Below, piece by piece: positions 24,611-34,743 of a stretch of 64,000 nt of DNA. The notes beneath the pieces are model-generated. The model had not been told where the DNA came from and did not search any database. It saw nothing but the letters and a program-made list of their open reading frames with translations. The translations under genes were made by a program, and so were the position numbers. Origin of the DNA: Dryocosmus kuriphilus (taxonomy: Eukaryota; Arthropoda; Insecta; Hymenoptera; Cynipidae). How positions within the stretch are numbered: position 1 is the first letter of the stretch; each line of letters starts with the position of its first letter. The stretch spans positions 178,166,711-178,230,710 of the forward strand of contig CM076193.1 of assembly GCA_038277395.1 (NCBI GenBank). Reading direction: 5' to 3'.

Positions 24611-27600
24611 ATGGAAAACAGTGTCCCGAAGAAACTTTCTGGTGCAGCCAATAGGAAAAAAAGGCCCAGAAGGAGACAGAAATAAAAAAAACAGGCACAA
24701 TATCTCGATAAATTTTTGAATCGCGAAAAAAACTTAGAATTGATAAGTTCTACGAAGCATCAAGAAAAATCTGCATCTTCAACAAATCAAACTCCAGATG
24801 CCGCTGAAATATGCTTGAATTTGGAATTAGAAAGTCAAGAGATCCCCAAAGAAAATTCTGAAGAGCCGTCACATTTTGTTGATGAGGCAATAGATCGAAA
24901 AATTCAACCGGAAAATGTAAATTTATCTACTTATCAACAAAACAGTTTTCTTGGATCAAAGAAACTTTCTTTAAATTAAAGAAATTGAGTATTGATATAC
25001 GATCAAAGAAGCATTTCTTTGATTCACACAATTTTTTTTTAAGTTTTCTTTAATCTAAAGAAATTTTTACTTTGAATTATTAAAATAAAATTTTCGATTA
25101 AAAATTTTTTTTTCTGTGCGATAACGCGTGAATCATATGAAGTTTATGCAAGGCTGCTTCCGAATTTTAACTTACAAATTGTACAAATTGAATAAATTGT
25201 ATAATTGTAATCGTTTGGACACGTCTGCATTAAATTAACATAAAATGCTCAACTCTCAAGTTAATTTATTAATAATAAATGAAGTATTATTTAAAAAATA
25301 ATTTCATGATCTGAAATTTTTATTCAATTTGAGTGAATTTTGTGTTAAAATTTAAATATCGTATTTGAATCAATTTCATAATAACAATTTACATAGAATT
25401 CTTTATTTCAACACCCAGTTAGAAGAAATGTATTCAGAATATTTAGATACATTCCTTGTATACGAAAGTTCCAGCTGGGGATTAAAAAATAAAAATAATA
25501 AAAAAAATAATAAAAAATAATGGGCAAGAACGTGAAAAATTTTATTGAACATAATGTATGATTTTAACAGAAAATTTTGTTGAAGGAAATGTACTTTTTA
25601 TATGAACTTGATGTAAAGTGAAGTTGTATAAACTTTATATAAAAATGTAAAAGCAGCTTAGTACAAATATAATGTGATTTCGTGAATGTAGGTAATATTC
25701 AAAGATAAATTGAATTTTTAAGGCACAGATGTGTACATTTGGTCCGATCCAGCTCAATGGTCGCAAATTCTTCGATCTCAATTCATCGACACAGCTGTTA
25801 TACATGGACCACCTGAAATTCAGGATATACCGTTTCCGTTAGATAGCCAAAAGCGACATTTCTCCGTGAAGCATATTATGCGAAAATTAGATAATGGTGA
25901 AGAACTTAAGAGAAGATGGCTCATATACTCAAGAAAAGCTGATAAAGCTTATTGTTTTTGTTGCAAACTTTTTTCTGTGGGAGTATCTTCGCCATTAGCA
26001 GCAACTGGTTTTCGAGACTGGAAACATGTTTCTGAGCGTCTGCGAGATCACGAAAAATCTGCTGACCATTTAAAAGCATATTTAACAAGGTTAGAGTGTG
26101 AATCTAGGCTATCTGTGAATCGGGGAATAGATGCAGACCATAAAAATCTAATGAATAAAGAAATTCACCGTTGGAAATGCGTTTTAGAACGCCTGATGAT
26201 GATTACCATGTATGTCGCTCAACACAATCTTGCTTTTCGAGGATCGTCTGATAAGCTTTTTACGAAAAATAATGGAAATTTCTTGGGTTTAGTGGAGTTA
26301 TTAGGAAAAGTTGACGATGTCATGCGAGAAGATTTGCGCAGAGTATCTAGCAAAGAAATAAGTGATCATTACTGTGGGAAAATGATTCAAGACGAACTGA
26401 TAGATCTTTTGGGTAAAAACGTTTTAAAAGAAATAGTAAGAAGGATTGAAAAAGCACTATATTACTCGATTATTCTCAACTGCACTCCAGATATCAGCCA
26501 TACTGAGCAAATTTCATTCACTGTCAGATTTGTGCAAATTAACGATAAAAATGTTGTAATCGAAGAGCATTTTTTAGGATTTAGAATTGCTTCTACGTCA
26601 ACAGGCAAAGGACTAACAGATCTTTTACTTGAAACTCTCAAAGAAAACAACTTAAAAGATGATTTACGTGGGCAGGGATACGACAATGGTGCCAACATGA
26701 AAGGCAAAAATCAAGGAGTTCAAGCGAGAGTTCTGGAATTGAATTCGAGAGCGGCGTTTTTGCCATGTGGGTGCCATTGCTGGCACTTAGTGATCGCTGA
26801 TGCTGCCTCTTCATCAACAGCATGTATTACACTTTTTGGCGTACTTCAGCGCATTTACGTCCTTTTTTCAGCATCCACAAAGAGATGGGAAATCTTGAAA
26901 AGTCACATCAAGGATCTGACAGTGAAACCATTGTGTACGACTCGTTGGGAAAGCGGATTAGACACCGCCAAAGCCGTCAAGTGTCAAACAAAAGACATTC
27001 ATGAAGCGTTAATGGATGTTTTTGAATCTGATTTAAATGATTGTGCTGTTCAACATGAAGCCCAATGCTTAGCGAATGAATTGACGCGATTTGAATTTCT
27101 CATCTCATTAGTCGTTTGGTACGACATTTTGTTCCAAATCAACATTGTCAGTAAAACAATGCAAAGTCATAGCATGGATATTTCTGTAGCTACAGCATCT
27201 GTAGAAAATTGCATAAAATTTCTATCTACATTCAGAAATGAAGGCTTCGAGTCTGCTTTGAAATCTGCTGAAGAAATAGCTGAAACTCTCGGGACAGACT
27301 CATGTTTCAAAACTTCTCGGAAAAGGAAAAAAAAAGGATGTTTGATTATGAAATTCAAGACGAATCTGCAATCGTTACACCAAAAGATCAATTCCAGAGG
27401 GATTTCTTCTTCATTTTAGTCGATACTGCTCTTACCTCTGCGAAAGAACGATTTCAGCAACTGAAATGTCATGAAAAACTTTGGGGATTTTTGTACGACT
27501 TCTCTTTGCATTCGAAATTGGACAAATTACAAGATTCAAGTGAAAAAGACTCTTTTTTGTCCTCGAAATGTCAGGATTTGAGTGCTAAACTAAAAAAAGA

Positions 27601-27907
27601 AGAGGATTCGGATATCAATAGACTGGACCTTTATGATGAGTTGAAACAATTTCAGCATATAAGACCTGACGAAATCAAGCAACCGTTAAAAGTTCTCCAA
27701 TTTATCGTAGAAAGAAATTTGATGATTCTGCTTCCAAATATTTGGGTTTCTCTTCGAATTTTATTCACTATGCTTGTGACTGTTGCTATTGGAGAACGAA
27801 GTTTCTCAAAATTGAAGCTAATCAAAACTTACCTGAGGTCAACTTTGTCTCAAGAAAAACTAAATTCTTTGGCACTGTTGTCGATTGAGAATGAAAATAG
27901 CCAATGA
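24611..27907 (+). pseudogene. hAT-1 transposase (ZMYM1-like: TTF zinc finger, DUF4371, hAT C-terminus)
   Basis: Exon 1 begins at ATG 24,611 (KKLSGAANRKK, a usual opening of this family). It has an in-frame TAA at ~24,683, then stays open to 24,979. A gap, probably an intron, ends at about 25,722 (ttttaag|gcacag). The main ORF 25,731-27,419 holds a TTF-type zinc finger (~residues 61-114: AYCFCCKLFS, FRDWKHVSERLRDHE), DUF4371, a GQGYDNGANM motif (~315) and PCGCHCWHL (~346). A frame change in a nine-A run near 27,320 moves to 27,302-27,907, with the dimerisation domain (GERSFSKLKLIKTYLRS). The motif usually written LDxTPDISH reads ILNCTPDISH, so the likely first catalytic Asp is Asn. Joined length (~760 residues) is normal, but the gene is dead. 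Confidence 0.88.
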
Positions 27908-28239
27908 GATTGATTTTGGCAAGACAATGGAGCAATTTGCTCAAGCCAGAGCACGTAAAGTGAATTTCATTTAATTAGTTAAAATTTAATTCACTATGTA
28001 TTTTGAACGACGACTTCTATGTATAAAGATAATAATATAATATTACTTCATTTGTTAGGAAAAGAATGTATTAGGTATGTAATTGAATCTAAAGATTGAT
28101 GTTAATAAGATTTCGTAATAAATCATTTTGACTTATTAATTATTACAAACTTTACTATCAATTTTTAAATATAATATTATATCTTTTCTTTTAAAAAATA
28201 TGTGAAAATGATGGAGGGGGGGGCGTTTTTTTTCAAATT

Positions 28240-28274
28240 CGCCCCGGGCGTGATTTTGTCTAAAGCCGGCCCTG
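28240..28274 (+). repeat. Right terminal inverted repeat of hAT-1
   Basis: Sequence runs into cgccccgggcgtgattttgt and then aaagccggccctg at 28,262-28,274. Inverted, it starts CAGGGCCGGCTTTAG, a typical hAT/ZMYM1-type terminus. The next 8 bp, ttggtagg, would be the target duplication. I could not find the matching left end. Confidence 0.6.
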
Positions 28275-28803
28275 TTGGTAGGTTTTTGTCGAGAGAAGCA
28301 GATTGAATTAATAGGACTGTATCCTAATTCTACACACGTCATGCAACCTCTAGATATTTCCTTCTTTCATCCTCTTAAGGTTGCTTGGAGGAAAACGGTA
28401 CCAAAGTGGAAATTGTAGAAGGGCATAATGAAATTGAAGAAGGAACATTTTCCTACAGTGTTAAAAATGGCTTTGGACAATATGGAAAAAAGAAAAAGAA
28501 ACTCATATGAGTGGATTTCGAGCAGCTGGTTTAGTACCTTTTAATCCTGACGCTGCCGACTATGATATTTTTCAAAAAAGAAAGAAGAGTACGCATGGAA
28601 ATTTACCAGAGCAGGTGGAGGTACGAGAACAGCAAGCTCCAGAGAGTCAGATAGAGAATAATAAACTACATTTGAAAATTTTTGAAAGCAATATTTCTCC
28701 TGAATTGCTTGAGGAGTTCAAAGCTACGTTATCGAATGGACCAGCATCTGACCAATGGACTGGAGATGTAGCTAATGAAGGATTATATGACTATTGGATT
28801 TAG
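28275..28803 (+). pseudogene. pogo/jerky-type DDE transposase C-terminal fragment
   Basis: First part (28,275-28,430) reads FCREKQIELIGLYPN, then STHVMQPLDISFFHPLK and VAWRKTV, the end of the DDE_1 endonuclease core with the usual HxxQPLDxxxFxPLK motif. After a frame change, 28,507-28,803 (98 codons) reads SGFRAAGLVPFNPDAADYDI, the standard C-terminal motif of pogo/jerky transposases, then an acidic tail to a stop. The N-terminal and most of the DDE region are missing. It begins exactly at the hAT-1 right end, so hAT-1 probably inserted into this older element. Confidence 0.7.
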
Positions 28804-30335
28804 ATTAGAAGCACGCCTACTGGTATATACCTATGACAGCCGTGTCGAGCGAGGGGAAATTCTGGGGAATTTCTAGTAAGTTACTAGCGATCTCCGCACA
28901 AAATAGATGTGTCACTTCCACCACCAGCGCTGTCTTCTCGAGTGAAGACGGGCCCATCTCCTCTTTTTCATGACGTGAAATTCGTAGGTCCAGTGCCGTC
29001 AAAGCAAACCTAAGCTGGAGCTTTGAGGGCCTATGATGGGTATTCATTTCAAATGTGAAAGGTGAAAGCAATGTACCAGGAGTAACGCTTTTAATGCATC
29101 CCACAATGAAATGATTTTTTCAATGTTTTTTAGGTAGAAATATGTTATGTTTCTAAACATTTTATTCTTTTTTTGTTCACAGTTTTTTTGCAGGTAATTA
29201 CATTAAATAAACATGTTATTTGTTTGCAATTTAATAATGAAAGATATTAGCATATAAGTAACATTGTGCGAATGTTACGCATTTGCTCACCATGAAGCAC
29301 TAAATGTTTGAACTTTTTTATATTTCAGCGTATATGACATTAAAATTTTCAAGTAGTTGATCTAATTCAAAATTGTTTAATCTAGCTTAGTTTCTTTTTA
29401 TGAATATTCAAATTGTTATTATTATTAGAGGCATTTTCGTAACCGAAATATAAACGATCATGGTTTTGAATTGCACTAAAATTTTCCTAGCGCTACGTTA
29501 AAGATCCGAAGACTCAGGTACCGCGAACAGGTCACATTTTTTTCGCACTTCTAGCAGGTGCATTGGTGCATCTTTCGAAAAGAATTTTCACTTTTCGTGA
29601 AAAAAAGGGAAAGTTATTCGAATAAAGGGTTGTTACGACTAGAAATGAATGTTTCTGTCAGTTTTGCTGAAGCCGGTGTCTGTAACAGACAAACTCTTAT
29701 ATCAAATTTGAAATATTTCAAGTGCAAAATATAGTGTTATCAATATGTGCTAACTCCATCTTGAATGTGGCTTCTGAGCAGAAAATCAAAGGTATTATGA
29801 AACCATTATTTTAAGCAATTCTAGTAATTTTGAATGATTTTTTATCATCAGTAAATTTAGAAAACAATCAATAAGAATAAAATAAGCAATTCTGAAATTT
29901 TTAAATGGAAGACACTAACATTAATTTATGCTACCATTTAAATTTGATAGACAAATTAGAAGAGCAAATTTACAATATGTTATAGGCCAACAGCCTAAAA
30001 TTGACATAACCATTAATAAGCGATTCAAATACCCAGAAACCTGGCTTGCTGTCAAACTTAGGTAGAAAAATTTTAGCTTAATCGCGTATTAATGGTATTT
30101 CGAAAACGAGCTTGCTTTCCTTCCATCAATTGAATAACGAGACAGGTGCGCTAAAGACAGGTGGGCATTTGTTCGGGTCGCCGGGCTGACGCGCCAACCT
30201 GGCGCCGACATGTCGACGGGTTTTTCCCATTTAAAATAAAAGTAGATGCTTTGAAAATACTGTAAATAAGAATTTTGCAACTCAAATATTATTTAGATTT
30301 AGGTAAGTGAGAATATGCGTGTCTACGGTGCACGT
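28804..30335. other. No gene recognised
   Basis: AT-rich with scattered GC-richer patches (28,810-29,060 and 30,120-30,230). No coding motif, tandem repeat or TIR pair seen. Confidence 0.5.
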
Positions 30336-30356
30336 ATATGAAGCATTGGGTAAAAC

Positions 30357-30382
30357 AACAACCTAACCCGGGTTAGGTTGTT
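30357..30382. repeat. 26-bp perfect palindrome in the left TIR
   Basis: Centred on cctaacccgggttagg and extended to 13 bp per arm. It duplicates the inner TIR motif in both orientations, a plausible transposase-binding site. Its resemblance to the insect telomere unit TTAGG is probably coincidental. Confidence 0.75.
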
Positions 30383-30644
30383 TTTCTGTAAATTGCTTTT
30401 TCGGCATCTGCAAACACTAATTAGTTAGGATCAAACTTGAAATAAATTAAAAAATTGTTATTGACTTCGTAATCACGTGATATTTGAGTACGACGCATGA
30501 AAATGAAGTACCGCGCGCGAGCAGACTGCTCGCTCTCACGCATGTGTCGAGTATAGCGAGTGCCGAGTATAGTGACTAGCTGGCGTATCGGCGTGTTCTT
30601 TCTTTGATTATTACTGCCTATTGATTAATTGAAAATCACTAAAA

Positions 30645-32581
30645 ATGAATGAATCACCAGGAACGTCGAGTTCGAACTCAAGTTTATCTAAAGGACTGAA
30701 AAAACGTGTAAGAAGTGATAAATGGGAGCAGAATAGACGAAAACGAAAGCGCGATCATGGTCTAGGTTATGTTTCGAAAAAGAGTAGAAGAGAAGTTCCT
30801 GCAAAAAATTTTGTTTCTGTCACACATTGTTGTAAGAAAGAGTGTTATAAAAATATGAATACAGTAGATCAGAAGGCTCAGTTCAAATCATTTTATAAAT
30901 TGAATAAACAAGAGCAAGAAACTTTTTTAATGAATCACACAGAAAGGTTCAATATCAAAGACGCTTGTAAAGCACCAAAAACAAAGAATAGGAATTTTTC
31001 ATGGCATTATTATGTCACACAAAATGGAAAAAAAGACAGAGTTTGTAAAAGTTTTTTACAGAAGCTTCTTCAAGTCACAGATGAAAGAATGAAGACCGTT
31101 TTACGATTCTGTAAACAAGGTTAGTCAAAATGATTATCCATTTTTTTCCCAAATAAATGAGTACTTTCCAATCTTTTTTTTTTATTTTCATTTCATATTA
31201 TAATGAGGTATGCTTTCTAGGAGTTTTAACTGCAGTTGAAAATCGTGGCAAACATTTAAATCGAACTCGCAAAATTCTTGACGAAACTTGGAAAATGGTT
31301 AAAGATCATTGGGCTACTTTCCCTAACAAACAATCTCATTACGGTCGCAAAAACAGTGAAAGGAAATTTTTTGACAATCCGGATTTGACCGTTAAGATAC
31401 TTTATTCTTTATTCAAAGAATATTATAAACAAAAAACTGGCATGGATCTGTCGATGAAATACAACACGTATCATAAATTTTTCCGCAAGAACAGTGAATA
31501 TTCATTCAGATCCCCAAAAACTGATGTATGTGATTTTTGTACCAAATGTTCAGTAAAACTCTCAGCTAATCCAGATGATAATTGTAAAACTGATTATGAA
31601 GATCATTTGAAAAAAGTGAAGGAATACAAGGAGTTGAAGCAAAAGTATGTGTTTGAGCAAAGCGCGGATAATACAGATGAACAAAAAAAGATTTATGAAA
31701 AAACTTTCATTCTAGAATTTGATTATGCGCAAAATTTGATACTTCCAAGACTGAATATTAACTCACATTATTATAAAAGAATTTTAAACTTATACGTCTT
31801 CAATATTCATTGTTTCAACGATAAAGACAGTAAAATGTTTTGCTTTCTAGAAAGTGATGGAAATAAAGACTCCAATTCTGTGTGTAGCTTTTTAGAATAT
31901 TACATTAAGAAAAAGTTATCGGAAAACCCAAACTTCAAGAAAATAGTTCTTTTCTCTGACGCAGCAGGAGGGCAGAACAAAAATTCCACTATGGTTAAAT
32001 TTTGCACGTGGATATCAAAAACTTATAAAGTTAATATTACACATGTATTTCCAGTCCGCGGTCACAGTTATTGTCAGTGTGATCGTAATTCTGGCATTTA
32101 TGGAACAATACTCAAAAGAAAAGAAAACGTCCAGAGTCCACAGGAATATTTGGAAATCATGAGAAATGCAAGAATCAACCCTAAACCTTTTGATGCTGAG
32201 TTGAGTAATGATTTACTAAGAGATTGGACTACAGCTTTGGGCATAATGTTCAAAAATACTCCAAAACTAAGAAAACACAACTTCTCTATTCAAAAATATG
32301 TCATTTTGGAGTACACACAAAATTCAGAAGTTCTTTCGTACACTGGATACAATAGCAATTGCACCAGGTTTGATAATTCGCCGAAAAAAAATGCTAAATT
32401 ACAACTTCTACCAATTTCAAAACCTGGAATCACTAAAGATAAACAAAAAGATCTCCAATTCTTTTTACAATTTTTACAACCAGAAAACCAAGAATGGTTA
32501 TCAGCTATTGCAATGGTAGAAGAACAAACTCTTGAAACTAATAACGATATGCCTGACGAAGAGTCCGATTTTGCAGAATAA
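30645..32581 (+). CDS. Transposase-like protein (DUF7869-type family), 611 aa, two exons
   Basis: Exon 1 30,645-31,119 starts at ATG in aaaaatgaat. A 101-bp GT..AG intron (31,120-31,220, acceptor gctttctag) joins in frame to exon 2 31,221-32,581. No internal stop. The N-terminus is a basic, probably nuclear-targeting region (KKRVRSDKWEQNRRKRKRD). The centre has DVCDFCTKC followed by a KE-rich helix. The C-terminal half has the family motifs EFDYAQNLILPRL, LFSDAAGGQNKNS and FPVRGHSYCQCDRNSGI. These match a widespread insect family of uncharacterised proteins with an RNase H-like look; the aspartates in FDY, SDA and CDR are candidate catalytic residues (inference). Its place between TIRs makes it the mobility gene. 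This is the only clearly intact gene in the window. Confidence 0.85.
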
Positions 32582-32967
32582 ACCTAATAAGTTCTTAAAT
32601 TATTTGTTAATAATTTCCTTTTGTGTAAAACAGTGATAAATAATAATTATATCGATAAACCTGTTTGTACATTCATTAATATAATATATTAATAAAAATA
32701 TATACCAGATATACCTATTATGCCCAGTGGATGGAAAAACAACCTAACTCGGTTTGTTTATTTTCAATTATGAAAGTAATTTATTTTTTTTTTAAATTTG
32801 TTTTTCTACAGAATTTTACTTTCAGATAATGATGCTTTAAGTTCATAAAAGAATTTATTTAAAAATTCTTATTTTCTTAGACATACAACAATTCGAAATC
32901 TTTGAAGCGATTTATCTCAAAAGTCTGTTTTCCGAGTTAGGTTGTTTTTTTACCCAATGCTTCATAT

Positions 32968-33151
32968 ATATGTGTGTATATATATACATATATGATTTAT
33001 ATTTTCTGGTATAATTTGATACGACCTCGCCAAAAATGATTAAGATTCCCCTTTTTAACTTAATTTTCCGGGTGCTTTTAGATAAGTAGAATAAGTTTTA
33101 GCCCGCATAAGTAAATTAAGATTCTTTTCTTTTAATATTTAATTAAATGAG
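32968..33151. other. Short intergenic stretch with AT microsatellite
   Basis: tatatatgtgtgtatatata at 32,965-32,995, then unremarkable sequence. Confidence 0.5.
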
Positions 33152-33475
33152 GTGTAAATATTAAGATTGTAAGAACGCAAGACGCGCGAGTTCGGTGAAG
33201 GCAGCACGGAGTAGGGTGTCCCCACCGCTCCATTCGAAATCCCACTGCCGGGGTTACGGCCAATCAACTGGCCAGCAGCTGCTTCCTTCACCAAGCCCTC
33301 GCGTCTCGCGCTATAAATACCGGTGCTCGACCCAAACTCGGGACTTGGTTCTTTGTAACGCACCTAGATTGGTAACAGGACTTGCTGGAGCTACTCTCCA
33401 GCACCACGTCCATTGGGGCCTTTCTAGGTTTACTCAACCGAAGAATAAAAGGAAAATAAGAAAATAAAATAAAAC
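33152..33475 (+). promoter_or_regulatory. LTR-like region with TATA box and poly(A) signal
   Basis: GC-richer than its surroundings. It contains ctataaatacc at ~33,312 followed by an initiation-like region, and aataaaa repeats at ~33,443-33,475, the order of an LTR (promoter then poly(A) signal). It could start at tgtaaatatt (33,152). No second copy, primer-binding site or clear TG..CA ends were found, so a LINE 5' UTR or another promoter is possible. Confidence 0.35.
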
Positions 33476-33519
33476 TTCGAACCTCTTTTTCCAATCTATT
33501 TGTCTCTCTCTCTCTCTTC

Positions 33520-33845
33520 TTCTCCAGTGTGGTTTGCCTTCGTAATCCCACCTGGAACAATCTCTATTCTTTTTCTCTCTCTCTCTCTCTCTCTCTCTTC
33601 TTCTCCAGTGTGGTTTGCCTTCGTGGTTCCACCTGGAGTGGTCTGTCTCTCTCTCTCCCTCTCTCTTCTTCTCCAGTGTGGTTTGCCTTCGTGGTTCCAC
33701 CTGGAGTGGTCTGTCTCTCTCTCTCCCTCTCTCTTCTTCTCCAGTGTGGTTTGCCTTCGTGGTTCCACCTGGAGCGATCTGTCTCTCTCTCTCCCTCTCT
33801 CTTCTTCTCCAGTGTGGTTTGCCTTCGTGGTCCCACCTGGAACGA
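33520..33845. repeat. 68-bp minisatellite with CT-rich part, about five copies
   Basis: The motif ctccagtgtggtttgccttc recurs at ~33,522, 33,603, 33,671, 33,739 and 33,807. Spacing is 81 then three times 68 bp. Units contain (CT)n and acctggagtgg. It sits between the LTR-like region and the proline-rich ORF, so it may be a leader repeat. Long open frames on both strands here follow from the repeat and are not taken as genes. Confidence 0.93.
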
Positions 33846-33886
33846 CTTCTCACTCTCTCTTTCTCATTCCTCTCTTGGTCACCCAT

Positions 33887-34478
33887 GCCAGGAACGCGAA
33901 AATCGCACACTCGACCCAACAAAAATGCCCGTAGACGACGCCGACTAGCCCTTCTATGTGCCCCCTCGAAACCTTCTCCACCCCTCTCCACTCCGCATCC
34001 TATCCTGCTGACCAGCACCACAACCACTCTCTCTCCAGGATCCCGAGTAAAGTTCGTCCGAATCCCCTCTCCTACCTCCCCGTCCTTCGCCTCAGGCCTT
34101 CTCGACTTCTCTTCCCGCTACGACAGCTTGAAGCCCTTCTCCCCTAGTGCTGCCAATCCTTCCCTGCCTCCAGCGGCTCCAAGCCAAGGATCCTCACTCC
34201 AAACAGTACCAACGACACCCTCCAAACCTTTCGACTTCCTCGTCCCCACGACACCACAGGGACCTTTGCCACCCACCCCTGGCAAATGGTTCCGGCTCAC
34301 CGTTCCCTTTTGCACACTACAACCTACCTCAACCTCAAATCCTACTCCTTCACCCGCAACCTCCGACCAGGACGTATTACACTTGGACACAGATGAATCC
34401 TTCAACTCTCCTTCTCCTCCACCTCCAAAACGCCCACGACTAAACGTTACTCCGCCGCGAAGAAACCTAGGTTTCTAG
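33887..34478 (+). CDS. Proline/serine-rich ORF, possible retroelement gag/ORF1
   Basis: About 196 codons from the ATG at 33,887 (catgcc context). That start is chosen because upstream codons are repeat-derived. It begins MPGTRKSHTRPNKNARRRRR, a basic N-terminus, followed by long Ser/Pro/Thr-rich low-complexity sequence and a PPPPKRPRLNVTPP tail. The composition is GC-rich and unlike the neighbours. Such proteins occur at the 5' end of retroelements, but no zinc knuckle, capsid or RT motif is visible. Sequence after 34,500 includes a 15-A run and is cut off by PLE-2 near 34,700. Confidence 0.35.
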
Positions 34479-34743
34479 AACCTCTTCCTTTTCCTTCTTT
34501 CCATCCTACCCCTGAACTAATGACGGCGGGACTACGAAAAAAAAAAAAAAAGAAAAGGTCTTCGGACCCAACACCCGTGTCCAACCCGCTGTTAGCCGGG
34601 GGACACCCAACACAATTTTAAAAAAAGAAAAACAAACATAACTACCAGACCTCCACAGTGAACAAGTCGGGAAACCACTCCCCGCAAGAACCCAGCTTGT
34701 ATCAAATAATCTTCCACAAAATATTTTTATTAGATTTTTCCAA

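Larger units (their letters stand above)
30340..32963 (+). mobile_element. Complete TIR DNA transposon, 2,624 bp, with intact gene
   Basis: The 32-bp terminal inverted repeats differ at two positions and start gaagcattgggtaaaa. They lie at 30,340-30,371 and 32,932-32,963. Flanking ATAT at 30,336-30,339 and 32,964-32,967 fits a 4-bp target duplication, but the right side is an AT microsatellite, so this is weak. The inner TIR motif acaacctaac is repeated inverted near each end (also at ~32,744). A 26-bp palindrome spans the inner edge of the left TIR. One two-exon gene fills the interior. Possibly Sola-like, judging only from the 4-bp duplication; not established. Confidence 0.8.

Noticed and set aside
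30357..30382. Telomeric (TTAGG)n sequence
   Set aside because: Only one inverted pair of the motif occurs, inside a TIR, with no tandem array.
33434..34027. Minus-strand 197-codon ORF rich in GEEERERER
   Set aside because: It is the reverse reading of the CT-rich 68-bp minisatellite; its residues repeat exactly with the DNA unit.
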